NCBI GenBank assembly: GCA_033439765.1
Contig: JAULSN010000002.1
Location: 4,340,001-4,404,000, forward strand
DNA: 64,000 bases
Source of the DNA: Lasiosphaeria ovina
Taxonomy: Eukaryota > Ascomycota > Sordariomycetes > Sordariales > Lasiosphaeriaceae
Direction: 5' to 3'
This document shows positions 32,688 through 44,457 of the stretch, in pieces. Every line of letters begins with the position of its first letter. The first letter of the stretch is position 1. Under the pieces are notes generated by a model. The model was not told the DNA's origin, did not search any database, and was given only the letters and a program-made list of their open reading frames with translations. The position numbers and the translations under genes were made by a program.

Positions 32688-33258
32688 TGATATGAGTGCG
32701 TGTGTCTCTATGTTTTAATTATATTTTCCTTTTCGGGCAGGGAGTAGGGAGTACCACGACGGGCTTGGACTTGGGCTTGGGGGCTTGTTTCTTTTGTTTT
32801 GGGTTTTGGCAGGTTGTGATATACCAGGACAGGCAGGGAAATGGAGGAGTGTTTTAGGCAGCGGACTTTAAGAAGGGAGGGGGATGAAGGGCATTTTAAT
32901 CATTATTGCTGTTTATTGACCGTGTTGTTGAATGTCCATAATTACCCTACCTACCTAGGTGTGGAAGGTGTGGAGGTCATACATGACCCTTGCGGCTTCT
33001 TGCCGCCAGGAATGGAATCGATGCGTGGTTTTTTTTCTCTTGATATCATTCTCAGACTTTTCTCTCACAACCTGTCTCATTGTTCTATTCCGACGGAAAG
33101 GATTGCACTCAAAGCATGTGCGTCTCTCACACTGTTTGAAAGACTTAGTGAGTATTCCCATCTAGGTCTAAACCCTACTTATGTACTGTACACTATTCCC
33201 ATTCTTGACCAAAGCCGCGACACAAAGCTTATCTAATTCTAGCTCATCCTTTATCGCC
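32688..33258. other. Convergent intergenic region (SMC2 / MOSC)
   Basis: 3' regions only. Contains one copy of CCTACCTAGGT at 32950-32960. Confidence 0.5.
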
Positions 33259-34994
33259 TCACTGGACGATATACTGGTGGCTGCCTCGGTCCACGATTTC
33301 CACAGACATGCCAACCTCAAGCCAGCTCTCCATGTCGTCCGACGACTCCGTCTTGTCGAACAGGGGGGTGAGTTGCATCCCGAGGCAGCCTTTGTGCTTG
33401 GCGCCCTCGTCAACCTCTCTGAACTTCCTCAGGGACTTGTCCGGCTCAACAGGGTGACGGAAACCGCTGTCTGGGTCGACATTTGGTAGTTTGCATCTAG
33501 TGACGGTGGCGGGCGTGCACCCACGTTGTAGTTAGTATCTTCTTTCTCTGCCGGGCACGCCAGCGGCTGGTGAAACGGTATCCGTGGAGCCTATTAGAGC
33601 AGACAAGTGGCTTCGGTGTAGGGGAAGGGAATGGGGTGAGGGACGAGGCGGTTTGTTCTAACTTGTAAACTTACCGGACTGTTCGGCAAGACACGTGGAA
33701 ACTCGATGCCTGGCGCCTGCTGGAGGGCCCCGGTTTGAGTCGTACAGACTTCCAGGTCTCCTCGTCATAGGCTGGTATGTCGTCCACTTGTGAGGGTGTT
33801 AATCGCAGCACATCGCGCCATGCAGGAAGCCAGGGTAGCGGTAGCGTGCTGCTCTCCCCTTCAGAGGTGGACCACCCCACTTACCTATAATATTGGCGCG
33901 AAACCTCCTGGGGTCGAGGACCTTGAGGCTGTCATCCTTGGCAATTTTGGTGTCCAAATCTTGAACGCTCGACAGGTTGAGGAGATGCAAGGGATACTGA
34001 GCGCCGTTAGTTAACTGTGGAGGTGGGAATTTGGGCTGGCGGCCGGGTCTTTTTGGTACGGCGTGTGAATGAGAAAGCTCACCGCGTCTTGAAACCCAGT
34101 CACGGGCTGGTAACCGGCGTCGGCCTCGGTCGGTGCGCAACGGTAAACTTGTCGTAATCGGGCCGGATCTATCCGAAAAATGCCGAGCCTGTTACTTACG
34201 CCCAGGTAGAGGGAAAGCTCCCGAGGTAGGTCCGCCTCCATATTGAGGGCCGTGACTGTTTCTCTCCAGATTGTCACAGGCTCGTAGTCGTAGCCGCGCT
34301 CGTCAATCTCGTGTTGCGACGGAAAGGTAACCGGAAGCACAATCTCCTTTTCCGGCAGTGCACGCCAGCCCCGGGCGAGCTTTGCAGAAACCCAGTCGAT
34401 GGCGCCGCGGAAGCCCTCACCCCGCCAGGGGAAATGTATGACGATAAAGCTGTCGCTCGACTTGAAAGCCTGGGCCCTGGACTTTGCAATATCCGGAACG
34501 TAGAGATCCACCTGGACGGTGGCAAGCAGAGGGTATTGCCGCTGAGTGATGAACTCCCATTTGTGACCGCTCTTCTCCGCGTCCGAGGCGTCTAGCCCGA
34601 TGGGGAAGGGGCTCTTTAGCTGGGCCAAAGTGTAGAGCCGATCGAACTCGAGTCCTTGGGGAAGAACCTTGCTCTGGCTGACTTCAATTCCCTTGCACGA
34701 CTTGACGGGGTATATCCAAAGGCTGCGGATGGTTGCGGGTATATTTGGACTCTTTGAGCTCGGCGAGCTCACCTTGGCCGTCCCCGACGCTCTGTGGTGG
34801 CTCTGCTGCGCAGGTTGCGGCGACAAAATGCCCACACGGGTGTGAGTTTGAAGGAGGGCATCGCTTTTTGAAGGCGGTACTGGTGGAAAGTAAAGAAAGG
34901 CGGGCAGAAGAAAGACACACAGAGTCAGCACGAGCAAGAAAATCCCGGCGGCGTCTATGCCCGGGCCGCCCCACAGCACCGCGCCGTTTTCCAT
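33259..34994 (-). CDS. MOSC-domain membrane protein (mARC-like)
   Basis: Molybdenum-cofactor sulfurase C-terminal (MOSC) family. Four exons on the minus strand: 34083-34994, 33885-33996, 33675-33786, 33259-33496; 457 aa. An N-terminal membrane anchor (residues ~13-37, IFLLVLTLCVFLLPAFLYFPP) is followed by a MOSC N-terminal beta-barrel (IRSLWIYPVKSCKGIEVSQSKVLPQGLEFDR), then the MOSC domain with LLNLSSVQDL, DPRRFRANII and FHVSCRTVRCKLPNVDPDSGFRHP. The invariant-Cys region is rebuilt across the intron 33497-33674. The PVKSC and DPRRFRANI blocks match mitochondrial amidoxime-reducing-component-like reductases that carry Moco. Its membrane anchor fits outer mitochondrial or ER location. The 178-nt last intron contains an open stretch that I left out because it would break the conserved Cys segment. 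Confidence 0.87.
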
Positions 34995-37900
34995 GGGCTG
35001 CCGGTTTCGATTTTTCGGCGCCTCTTTTCCGCGGTCAGCCGGGTCGGGTACCTGCCTGCCGTGGGTGACCGTGGATGTGTGTGCGTCGGTCGGGCTTTAG
35101 CGATCGTGTTGAGCCGCTGTAAGATGAGATGTGTACACGTGGTATGTAAGGTATTCCGTAGTGGGCACAAGATGTACACAGCTACTGAAGAGTAGGTGGA
35201 GGTACATGCACACGTCCGGTAATTTCTGTCTGTCCTGTTCGAGGCTCAGTGAGCGGTTCAGGGGTGGCGAGAGAGATGCCGTGCCGTTATACAGAGCGTT
35301 TATTATGTCATCATCACTCGCTTCCCGCTTCCCCTTTGGTGGTCTGCTAAGTTTGTAACGGCTAGGGTAACGGTCTTGGCCCGACCCCTGAACTCTTTTG
35401 ACCTGAGTGGCTCTGGGGTCCGGGGCTCGCTGTTCCTCCCCTCTGGAACGTGGGTCAAGCCCGGATAGCTCCAGAGGACTGCGGGGCATAATGACTAGGG
35501 GCGGCCTGGCCAATTTATTAGGCTCGAAGTGTTGCACAGTGGAACAATTGGAGGTGACGCGTTCCAGAGGCGGGACTCGGTGCCTTTGTTCTCTGCCGCA
35601 CCTTCGGCGACAGCCCATCTCATCTATCCTTAGACAGCCGACCGCTGCAGGTTTCATGTCGGGAGTGATAGATGGGACCAAAATAGAAGCTGGCCCGCGC
35701 CGGGTCAGTATTGACATCATGTCGTCGAAGCCCAAGAGAACAGGCTCACAGGCACGCAGGCTCGCAACCAGGCGGCTTTGTCAACTTGAAACCTTGACAG
35801 ATTAATCAGGACGACGAGCTGGCCGACCAAGGTTGAACAAGAAAAGCGACAAGAAACTCCAGATTTCCCGGCGGATGATGCCTCCAAGGTCCCGGCAATA
35901 GGAATGACATAGGGCTGCAGTGGGCAAAACGGGCCTTTAGCCCCGCCCACCCGACTCGCCCTCCCTCCTCCTTGAGCTTCCCAAACGTCCAACCGGGTCT
36001 GGGTTCCTGTTTTGTCCTCAGACGCTTTGATGTCTGCCCGCTGGCACAGTTGCCCGGAGAACCGGGATGGCGCTCCGAAACCAGCGCCCCGAGCCGGCAG
36101 CCAGCATGTTGCCGGAGAGGAAGAATGCTGGTTGTTGATGCACGTCCTTTATGTGTCTCGACCTTTCTGGCAATCGCGATCTCCACCCCTGCCCAGTTCT
36201 CGTGGCGTTTTTTGCTGCCGGAACGTTGTCCTTATCGCGCCATCCTGGTCACATCCATGGTACCTTGCGTGATTAGGCTGACGCATGCTGCAGAACGACA
36301 ACAACGCTGCAGCAGCCGGTTCTGCAGCTTGAAGCGGAAGCTGGAGGCGGAGATTTGACTACCAGAAAGAACCAAGGCGAATCACAGACCTGGGAATCCG
36401 CGGCAGAGAATGGCTCTGCAGAAACTCCATCTTCTTCCCCTTGCATGCTCAGAGTATTAACGAGCGAGAGAATGTTGGTGCGGCTATCTGATCTCGACTC
36501 GGCGAGTCTCGACAAAATCGCTCATCCCTTTTACACCAGATCAAGAACCGATCATTCAGGCCAGGTGCCGTCCGTCTCCGTCACATCTGGTAGGCTGGGT
36601 AGACCTGCGAGAATTGCATGTTCCCGTCTCTTTTATATCCGCCTCTCTCTCTTCTGCTGTGTCTGCCGTCAAAGGGACAAGCGGACACGGACTGTCTCTG
36701 CCCCAATGTCTGCGGTGGCCGATTGGAAGATGGCCATGGCAGTTGGAAGAGAATAAATCCGAATAGCGTATGCTGTCGTTGTTTTTCGTCACAGTAGGTA
36801 CGGTAGGTAGGTAGGCAGGCTGAAAACTCGTCGACGGGTCCTGGGCCGCTATGCTCATCAGTCGTTCCTGACTCGGCACAATGGCGCAAGCTAAAGACTA
36901 CAACTTCAGTAGGCGCATGTGAAAAAGGTAAATGAAGCACACTCACTTTTTACCTCGGCCGACCGGTCGTGCACCCCAAGTTGGGCAGCAATGGTATTGG
37001 CAACCAAGTGTGATGGACTTGGTCGACGGGTGTCTAGCCAACTCAAGCTAAAGTGGTCGAGGCAGACGAGATGAAGTTATAGTAGATAGCCTCGATCATA
37101 AGACAGCCCGGCACCCACAACAAACAAACAAACAAACAAATAACAGCAAAAACAGGCTCGGACTGCCTGCTGTGGCTGTCGAACCCTGCAGCAGGGGCCG
37201 CCCACGGGAGCTCGGAAATGGCTTCCATGGTAGGGTAGTCAGTTAGTTACCTTGCATCGTCGATATAGTCAAAGAGTGCCGGCAATATCGGATATCGGAT
37301 CTTGTGGAGAGAGCAGTTAATCTCAAGAGATTGCATCCCAGCGAGTGCGAAGCAGAACTGCCATTCGGGAAAGAAGCGCAAAACACATATTAAGATGGGG
37401 GTATAGTTTGCGGAACGCTTTCATTTCCGGTCCATCAGTGTTCGAGTTTGTCAAAGTTTGGAAGAACCTAAGCTCATGAACTTTCTTTTGTTCTTTTGTT
37501 CTTTTGGTCCTCTAAGTTCTACTAGCGTGTAGGTTGCGTGTTACTTGTCAGTGGCACCTGCCTCGTGTGACCATCGCGGCAAATGGCGCCAGTCTTCGTA
37601 TGCCCCAGTCTCCAAGGCAGGTAAGGTCTAGCACATGGCAATTTCAAGTTCTTTTCTCTTCCCAGTCGGAGTCCTCTCTCCGAATTGGGTCTCCCGGTCA
37701 TATGAGGCAATAAATAAGCTCTCTAAGGTACTAGGTGGGTAGCAGGTAAGGTAAGGTAGCCATGCTTAAATCCCAGTATCCTCGCCCTCCCTCCCGAAAA
37801 ATTGCGTACAAAATGGACGCCAATAGACCGGGAGAAGAATGAACGAGGCAAGATGCTGTCTCTATTCAGCAACAAGCGGGTGGCTTTGCATCATCATGCC

Positions 37901-40900
37901 CTGTAAATGACTTGGAGTCGTCGAGACACTTTGTTGACAGGCCCCACCCAGCAGAACCGATAGCTGCAGCCGCAATGTCAAAGTTCTGTCTGTGACACGA
38001 AGAGACCAACGGCCACGTCCGCACCGTAAAATGAGGTTTACGAAGGTGCGAGATGAGTGGTGTGACTTGGTTCGCCATGTATGTAAATCCACATCAAGGG
38101 GGTATATGTTGGCACGTTGTCTACATAGTATAGAATACCAAAACGGTCACGAGGGGCTGGGGGATTGTCCCTTGGAGCCCCACTTTCTGTCTTGGGCTTG
38201 TCAAATATGCCTACTTTGGAAATGATCATCTCTTGCCCTGCTCGAGGCTCAATGGGCCCAGCACGAACAGCTTATGCTTGCAACCAAGGGCAGGTATTGT
38301 ATCTATTCGTACGTACGTTCGCAGATCCCGCCGGTTTATCAGCTGAAATATATCAAACAAAGAACTTGAAGCTACCTTACGGGTTTAACATGAACGCATA
38401 ATCGGCAACACAGAAACTGGACTTTACCATGTGTTATCAGGTGCCAGCCTCTCAGAAACCACAGGAAAGTATCTTGAAGTCTTGGGTATTGTATTAAAAG
38501 CTATCTTTAGTCATTACTTGTAGTCGGTGCTGAGAGTGCGCAAAACTCCCACGATACGGAAACTGCCATTGTCTCAAAATCTGAATAGAAAGCCGCCAAA
38601 CAGGAAAGGAAGTGGGGGTTGTCATGCTGCAAGAAGGTTGAATAACGGGTTGGGCCTGGGGAGAGGCTAACGCGACGCAACCGCCATGGGGGCTCCTCAG
38701 GGGGTCCAATGAGAGGAGAGACGAAAGATGGGACGAACAGGCACAGGAACCCCACCTTCCGCGGTTGGAAATAGGGCTACGGGCTGAAAAGGATGGCACG
38801 TCGCAACGGCGACAAGAAACCTACGGTAAGAGGGAAAACGAAAACCGAGACATTTTGGCATAGGCCGCCCGTCCTTAAACCAACTTCAACTGCAGAGAAG
38901 CTTGCAGCGTCCGACGCAGACGAGACACAATGGAGACCGCCCCGTCGCCCAACAACCAAGACTCCTTACCTGAACTCTGTGTACGTACCTACAGCATTTA
39001 ATGCAGCTTAGCTCAGGCGTGCCCGAAAGCCCTGCCAAGGACATTTTAAAAATGAAGCCACCATCATGCTTGCTAAGTTTTCTGTATCCTCATCCGTCTG
39101 TATTCTGACATTAGAACTACACTAGGACAAGAACACGAGAGGCAAAGACTGAGGTTAGAACCCATGCGACGCATGAATTTGGCTTGCCCGTCAAGCCAAT
39201 ACTAATTTCACTCGGCTTCTAGAAGGTCATTAGAAAGGTAGAACCTCACCTAGCCCCTGGGGCTGCTTTCCCTCCGCTGTGGGGGCGCCCATGGACCCAC
39301 AGAGCAGTGGAGGACGATTCATGACGGATCCCGGGCCTTTTATGGTCAAGAGACAAAAATTTCAAGCTGGTAACAGAAATGGAAAAATAATTAAAGTTGT
39401 ATGTAACTCCTACCTACCTAGGTAAGCAGCGCGGACAGAGAACGAAGCCAACGTGCTCTGGATTTCGTCCTCCCTAACAAGAGGTGCGTTTGGACTCCAT
39501 AATGCCATCTAGATTCAAACACTCACGGCCCGGGGCTTCTGGTCCACTTATAATCGGGGGAAGCCAGACACTGACCCCGGCACGCCGTGAGGTTAAGATC
39601 GTTAATCAGGTTAAAGTGCTGAACCCGGCGCTAGTCACGTGATATTCGTCTGATTTTCTTTTATCTTTATTGGTGGATCCCTGGTTTCACGCCTTTTTAG
39701 GGTGTTCGCTCTTCACAACATTAACCAAGCTGGAGAGTCCTCCGGTCAATGTTCCCAATCCATTGCTCTATGGAGAGTAAAGAGATTGAGGCCGGCCAGG
39801 GAGCTCTCGGTATCCCTCCCTTTTTCCTCCCAAAAAAAAAAAAAACTGTCTCTCAGCACAATCAATCAATACCTACGGATACCTTTGGTACCTACCTAGG
39901 TCCAAGGCTCGAGGCATGGACACTTGGACAGAGCGAGGCGCGCTCACGAGCCCCTGCCGCTATCCCAGTCCGTGCCATTAATGCGCCAACATTATAGGTC
40001 GCCGAAGACCTGATGAGATCATCTTTGAAGTGATTTAAGACGTCGCCTCCATCGGGATGCCTCTGCCCGGGCCAGTGCGGCAGATGGAGAAGCCGCCCGC
40101 CAACATGGCGGCCTAGGTCAGTCCGAATACAGCCCCAATATAATTTAACCATGGCAAGGTGTTTGTCATGCAACAACGAAGCGCTCATCAACACGACTAT
40201 CTTTCGCAAAAATGCCTTGGAGAGAGAGGAGAAAAACATAATGTCAACAGTCTCGACTTTACCCGCGGCGTGTCTCTAGCAGCGGAAGACCTGACTTGGG
40301 TTCCATTACCACAGAAAGGCGCAGATTACCTATCAGAACGTGCACAGGCAGAGGCCGAGGCGGTAAGGTCGTATTGTAGGTACGCTGTACTGTGTAGTGT
40401 GCCTTCCCTGTCGTTATTCCAAGATCTGAGGTGGTTTCCAAAAATGGCACTCTCGTCCTCCCGTCTTCTACTTGTTCCTTCCCTCTGCTTTACCAGCCGT
40501 GGCTGGCCCGTGCTTCAGGTTCCCAGGATCTCCGGTCTGGATCTTTTGCTACCTAGTAAGGTATTTTCTTTCCTCCTCTGGTTGAAGTTTGTTCAATTCC
40601 AACAAATTCAACAAAACAGAGGGAAACCGTAAGCATCACCCCTCCTCCGCCCTCCCCTCATGGGTCAATTCGAGTTGCCCACGACTCCCAAGTCCCGGCG
40701 GTTCAGGTTCCGAGCGGAAAAGACTTTTCAGTAGCGTCATTCTTCTGAGAGCTCGAGGTGCCGTTAGCTTTGTTGGCAACGGGAGCTACCAATCAGTTCA
40801 ATCTCCGGCCTTCCAATTGCCCTCCCTCGACAAGAGCTAGCGCAGACCAGACCAGTACCAGACCACAGACTCCGCAGATGCCAGATCCCATGGGATGGCG

Positions 40901-43900
40901 ATTGCAGCAGCACATGTTCCATGCATAGAACCACATCAACTACCAAGCCTACCACATAGTAAGCGTACCAGGCGGTGGAATTGCCTATTGCCTTACCTAA
41001 CCTACCTAGGTGCGGCACTCCAATTTTGATGAAGCGCATGCATCCTCCTGCCTGTAGTGTGCCAATCCTGCAGAGTCGATGCTGTGTTCTCAATGTGATG
41101 AGAGGGGTAGACAAAATCCACACCCCGCCACTTCCCGGCGGCTGAGGCTGCGCCGTGCTGTGTCAAAGATGTGCAGATGGAGTCTTTCTCGTGGAAACCA
41201 TGTGTTGTCGTGCATGTGGTTCATCGGACGATCGAAGCTTTGTCTCAGTCAAGGCAAGGATCCGCCGTCATGGATGATGGTGCCGTGGTCGAGCCGGGGG
41301 GCAGATGGCCAAAGGCGGAGGGACGGGATGGGGTGGAGGGGGCCGGACGGACCACTCCCCCCCCCCCCCCCCAAAGCATAACCTTGTCTTGCTACTAACT
41401 CCCTTGCCTGGCACCAGCAGAAGCGCTTACCCAACTTCCTAGGTCCAAGGTACCCCCGAGCTGAGGTGTGTGTGTCCCAGGGGATCCCGAGAGATGAGAT
41501 GGACCGAAATCTGAACCGCGCATCCATCAGAGCGGGTTGCTGCATTGCGCTGCGAGCCGCGGCTGATCAAACTACGAGCAGCAAAGGCTGCACCGTGACC
41601 TATCGACATGTTGGCCCCGCGGCCCTGCCCATGGGGAGCTCCTGGAACCCCAATATTCGTCTGCTTCGGAGTACAGATGGATCCCAACTCATAAGCCTGA
41701 CTACCCAGGGCAAGTCTAGTACGGTACATGTACGTGTGCTGGATTGGGCATTCCGCTATCTCTTTGCAAATTCCATTTGTATTGGAATGCTGCTTGGTCA
41801 ACCAACTTGCCAACGGCAGGTCTATCTGCGTGCCTTTGGTGCAGATTATTACCACCTCACCCACCTGATGATACCCTTGCTATACCAAGGTCAGGTTACC
41901 TTACCTTGCTCTACACCCTACAAGACTACTAGTACACACATACCAAGCCACCGCTCGCCGGCTCTCTACTTGGCGGTTGTCTGTGTATTCTGTAGCTGCT
42001 CTTGGCTGCTTGCTCCACCGTCGCCTGCACCCTTGATACACTTGAGACCCAGGGTCTGCCCATTCCGGTACACAGCACACCCATCTCCTGACAACATCTT
42101 TGCACCCCTGGCGGCCCCCTTGCGATGAATGATTACACTCTCTAGAAGAGACTTCTGCCGTCTTCTGCCGGGAGCCTAACCATATGCAGACTTGTCTACT
42201 AGTTCTAGTCTACAAGGTTAACCAGCTGATGTTGCCCCAGTCCAACGACTAAATCATCCCGGCCGTTAGCTACTTCTTCAGCGCCTGGCAAGCAACAAAA
42301 GAGCTGAGCAACCCAGGGCGGCGAGCAGCTTCATGGTGTATAACAAGAGAAACAGATCTCTTGGGCATCTTGATGTGAAAACCGTGGACATGCACGCTTT
42401 CCAGGCTCTGGAGTCTTGTTGTGGCTAGTGAGAAGCGGTGAGATAAACATGACCGCATCAGAGGACCCCTTCGTTGCCTCCGCTTCGGCCTAGGCTCGAG
42501 AGATCACATCGTGAATGTCACATTGGGAATATCCCGAGATGTTGACAAAAAGACCAGGGGAAGGGTTCCAATTGATCGGTGCCAGTGAGATGCGCATGGG
42601 CTTGCGGGCCTGAACCAGGGTTACCTCAAGACGGATGGGATGGCCCCCTTCCCCTTCCCCCCCGCGCACCGTGTCGCTGGGGCTGGTCCATGGCTAGGCT
42701 GATGATCCTGGATGGCGTCCCCTTGTCGTTGAACTTCATCTCTACGTCGTTTTGTCTTGACTGATGAGCAGACTAATAAAATCAGGCCAACAAGCGCTCA
42801 CATGCTCATGCTCGCCCGACTTTAACACGCCTCGTCTTCAACTACGGGTCTTGACCGCTCCCGTCTCGTTGATCGTGTTAGGCCGTGCTGGGCGCTCCGC
42901 ACTAGCAAGCCCGGTCGTCGTTGCATTCATCCACTGCCGGTCGCAGCTTGTTCCTCGCAAGTCTTGATCGGTCTCTCCCGCCCTCGGTTAGGCAGCCTAG
43001 TACCTCGACCAACTTCTAGTCTGGGCTACATACAAGCCAGTCTACAACGTCCCTGCTCGCCGTAAGCCACCTTCCCCACCAGCTGGCCGCCACCCACGGC
43101 CAGTCCTCTCTACCGCACACGCTGCTTATCCGGCTCTGGTACATACAGTACAGTACTTACTGTACATAGACCGGACTACTACTCTCTTGCTCCACGCCTT
43201 CGCCGGCCAGGAGCTGCCCCCAAGGTTGTTGACCTGGTTCTTGGCAACCTGGACAGATGTGCGCCGTCATTCGCCACCACCTACGCCAACGCTACAGGTC
43301 CGGCTCTCACAGACTCAACGGCTCTAGACGGCTGGCCTTGTCTTTCTGGGTTAGTACCGTTGGGCTCCTTGCGGCTGTCTCCGTCGGGAACTTAATGTGA
43401 TCGATCTGTTGCTGCTCCTCCTCAGGCAAAAACTCCAAGGAGGTACCGGGGTGTCTTCCCGTATGCTTCTTCCGCCAAAGATTGCTTAGTGCAAATCCGC
43501 CTGCACACCACCCTCCTTTTGAGATTCACCGGTCCTCCACAGCAGATCACATCTCTTCAGGAGGCAGACCCATCGAAACAGCGGCGCCAGGTTCTTGGTA
43601 CCCTAGAGTCCAACGTGGCCGAGAACTGCCTCCCAGCCAGCCATTTATCAACTCACGCTTTCACACCACACACAAGCGCCCCTCCCGCGTAGACCCTCCA
43701 CCCCCCCTCCCCTGTTGGTTGAACACATTGCCATTGCACTTCCACTGGCATCATTTGCCTGAGGGGTGTGCAAAGATTCGGGACAAACCCACTGGCATCA
43801 CCGCCAGACTCTAGAGGCGCTATTCAACCCCCCTCCCCTTAAAGAACTCCCTGATACCTTGTCGTTCGGCTCTCGCCGAGATCCACACGGACGTCTCATT

Positions 43901-44457
43901 AGCCACGACGAGGCGCGTCCTCATTGCAGCAGATCAAGCAAAATATACTATTGACTGGGGATTTACCATAATAGTGTTTGCGCAAAGGCGTTAGTTGCAT
44001 GACTGCCACCAATCGGCCAAGGCCTGCTTCCCCCCATCGAGTCAAGGTCCGGCTGGCTCTCCCCATCTTAGTTAACTCTGGACGGAACCCTTCACACCAG
44101 GCCTGTTCAGCCGTTGGCAATAACGTGTTCGAGAAAGCGCTCCATACTGCCGGGCTCGTCTTTATACAGACGAGTCCCTCGATCCTTCCGGTCTTGTGGG
44201 GGGGCTGTTTTCGCCTTCCTTCCTACTAGACCGCCGATAACAGGACGACCGCTCCCGATACAGGATCGCATCGCTGCCGTACTGACAGTCTGGAAAAAGC
44301 CTTGGCATCGCCCCCAGAGCGGCTCTCGCTAGGCGCCATAGATGATCGGGATCTCCAGCATCTTCCGACAAGGCCTGACGTGGAGAGGCGTACTGCCGGA
44401 CCCCTTCCATCGCCTTCCGTCACGCCTGGCTTCGGATACATCACCGGATACATCGCC
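34995..44457. other. 9.5-kb gene-free stretch
   Basis: Longest non-coding interval of the window. Many frames of 60-220 codons occur but all overlap others, are compositionally arbitrary, and show no domain. GC content is similar to other intergenic DNA and I see no transposase, reverse transcriptase, or terminal repeats. Three copies of CCTACCTAGGT (39413, 39891, 41001), a C16 run (41357-41372) and a small palindromic GTACAG/CTGTAC patch near 43140-43168 were noted. The right end should contain the promoter and 5' UTR of the Zn2Cys6 gene. Confidence 0.5.

Noticed and set aside
28874..32695. 1273-codon uninterrupted reading frame over SMC2
   Set aside because: It reads through introns 2, 3 and 4 and gives wrong ends; the five-exon model restores the conserved N-terminus and the LSGGQ/Walker B exon.
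33500..33670. Possible extra exon in the MOSC gene
   Set aside because: Including it would interrupt the conserved SCRTVR-CKLPNVD segment that a single intron restores.
35097..35735. Minus-strand 212-codon frame upstream of the MOSC gene
   Set aside because: Arg/Ser/Pro-biased, no domain, overlapped by an open frame on the other strand; likely chance.
43140..43168. Palindromic GTACAG/CTGTAC patch
   Set aside because: Too short and imperfect to call a binding site or hairpin element.
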